From NCBI GenBank assembly GCA_024638265.1, contig JAHEKQ010000019.1:1-43879 (forward strand): a stretch of DNA of 43,879 bases. The letters run 5' to 3'. This DNA comes from Flammeovirgaceae bacterium. GTDB lineage: Bacteria > Bacteroidota > Bacteroidia > Cytophagales > Cyclobacteriaceae. Below are positions 43,092-43,879 of the stretch, piece by piece. A model generated the notes under the pieces. That model was not told the DNA's origin, did no database searches, and was given only the letters and a program-made list of their open reading frames with translations. Each line of letters begins with the position of its first letter. Position 1 is the first letter of the stretch. The translations under genes were made by a program, and so were the position numbers.

Positions 43092-43879
43092 ATGGCAAAA
43101 GATATCCTTTCAGCAAAGAAATTGATCAATGTGCGGGGGGAGTTACTTGACTTGTCCCGGCCGAGGATCATGGGGATCATGAATGTAACACCTGATTCCT
43201 TCTACAGTGGAAGCCGGATGGATTCGGAAAAAATATGGCTTTCCAAGGCAGAGCAAATGATTGAAGAGGGTGCAACATTCCTGGACGTAGGCGGATACTC
43301 TTCCAGGCCCGGAGCGGCCGATATTCCTGTGGAGGAGGAGGTAAAAAGAGTTGAAAAAGCCGTGAAGAGTATCCGGGAGCGGTTTGAGGTATATGTATCC
43401 ATAGATACCTTCCGATCTGAAGTTGCAAATGTAGCGGTAGATTGCGGAGCTGACATAGTGAACGACATATCAGGTGGTGAACTGGATCCCGGGATGTTTG
43501 ACTTCCTGGCGGAAAGGAAACTCCCCTACATTATGATGCATATGAGGGGAACTCCGCAGACTATGAGGGAGTTGACAGATTATGACAACCTGTTGACGGA
43601 GATCACTGATTATTTTGCGGCAAAACTGAATATCTTGAACGACCGGGGAATTGATGATGTTATTATAGATGTGGGTTTTGGATTCGCAAAATCCATTGAT
43701 CAGAATTATGAAATTCTGCGAAATTTGGATTATTTTGAGGTATTGGGCAGGCCTGTTCTTGTGGGAGTTTCCAGAAAGTCAATGATCTTTAAAACCTTGG
43801 GTACAGATGCGGCAGGAGCCCTGAACGGATCTACGGTTTTGCACACAATGGGACTTTTGAAGGGAGCGTCAATTTTAAG
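43092..43879 (+). CDS. folP: Dihydropteroate synthase (C-terminal end cut by the window)
   Basis: The first 262 codons are in the window; the frame stays open to the edge, and about 10-15 residues should be missing. The enzyme joins 7,8-dihydropterin pyrophosphate and p-aminobenzoate in folate synthesis. Motifs are MGIMNVTPDSFYSGS, DVGGYSSRPGA, IVNDISGG, MHMRGTPQTM, DVGFGFAKS and a final VGVSRKSMI. ATG 43092 gives the standard length. It is divergent from DUF1599 with only 29 bases between the two likely starts. Confidence 0.95.
   Translation, partial: MAKDILSAKKLINVRGELLDLSRPRIMGIMNVTPDSFYSGSRMDSEKIWLSKAEQMIEEGATFLDVGGYSSRPGAADIPVEEEVKRVEKAVKSIRERFEVYVSIDTFRSEVANVAVDCGADIVNDISGGELDPGMFDFLAERKLPYIMMHMRGTPQTMRELTDYDNLLTEITDYFAAKLNILNDRGIDDVIIDVGFGFAKSIDQNYEILRNLDYFEVLGRPVLVGVSRKSMIFKTLGTDAAGALNGSTVLHTMGLLKGASIL

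Overview
The window is a chromosomal segment of a Bacteroidota bacterium, most likely from the order Cytophagales (my inference from gene content, not a database result). Pointers are families typical of that phylum (DUF6427, DUF3667, DUF6702, DUF1599, a BT_3928-like DoxX/thioredoxin fusion), many small lipoproteins and outer-membrane barrels, a C-terminally short Obg, a lidless short adenylate kinase, an archaeal/eukaryal-type ProS, and promoters of the Bacteroidota form TTG-N18-20-TAnnTTTG (seen before the tRNA, glyA, proS and the DUF6427 gene). No phage, insertion sequence, CRISPR array or rRNA is visible.

Layout. 1-900: 5' part of an alpha/beta-hydrolase gene, a 500-base non-coding mosaic of hairpins and short tandem repeats, and tRNA-Gly(GCC) with its own promoter and terminator. 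900-5550: SRPBCC protein, four TetR-like palindromes in a convergent gap, thiolase, EEP-fold lipoprotein, amidohydrolase. 5647-8936: a tightly packed operon of a small outer-membrane barrel, a large lipoprotein and a radical SAM enzyme; this is the best candidate for an undescribed system. 9131-16784: acyl-CoA synthetase, rmuC, small lipoprotein, GH130-like lipoprotein, NTF2-like, DUF3667, GyrI-like and DHFR-like proteins, separated by repeat-rich spacers. 17004-25579: M1 peptidase/HupE/DUF6702 cluster, ThpR-like phosphodiesterase/ligase, SNF2 helicase, LolC/E-like permease, rbfA. 25653-37727: dense housekeeping genes (DUF6427, rpiB-tatC-glyA-mocA-like-peroxiredoxin run, DUF2141, grpE-dnaJ, obg, adk, M42-like peptidase, proS). 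37860-43879: a secreted aromatic- and Arg/Ser-rich protein with a FadL-like barrel, then aroK, DoxX fusion and DUF1599 overlapping by ATGA, divergent from folP, which runs off the right edge.

How the genes work together. Thiolase and acyl-CoA synthetase point to fatty-acid or acyl-CoA breakdown, and the palindromes near the thiolase resemble binding sites of TetR-family acyl-CoA regulators. grpE-dnaJ form a chaperone pair whose DnaJ has only two of the four usual CxxCxGxG motifs. Many minus-strand neighbours overlap by 1, 4 or 8 bases, so translational coupling is widespread. Several intergenic gaps carry degenerate tandem repeats with a period of exactly 7 or 8 bases but unrelated unit sequences, a pattern no annotated feature explains.
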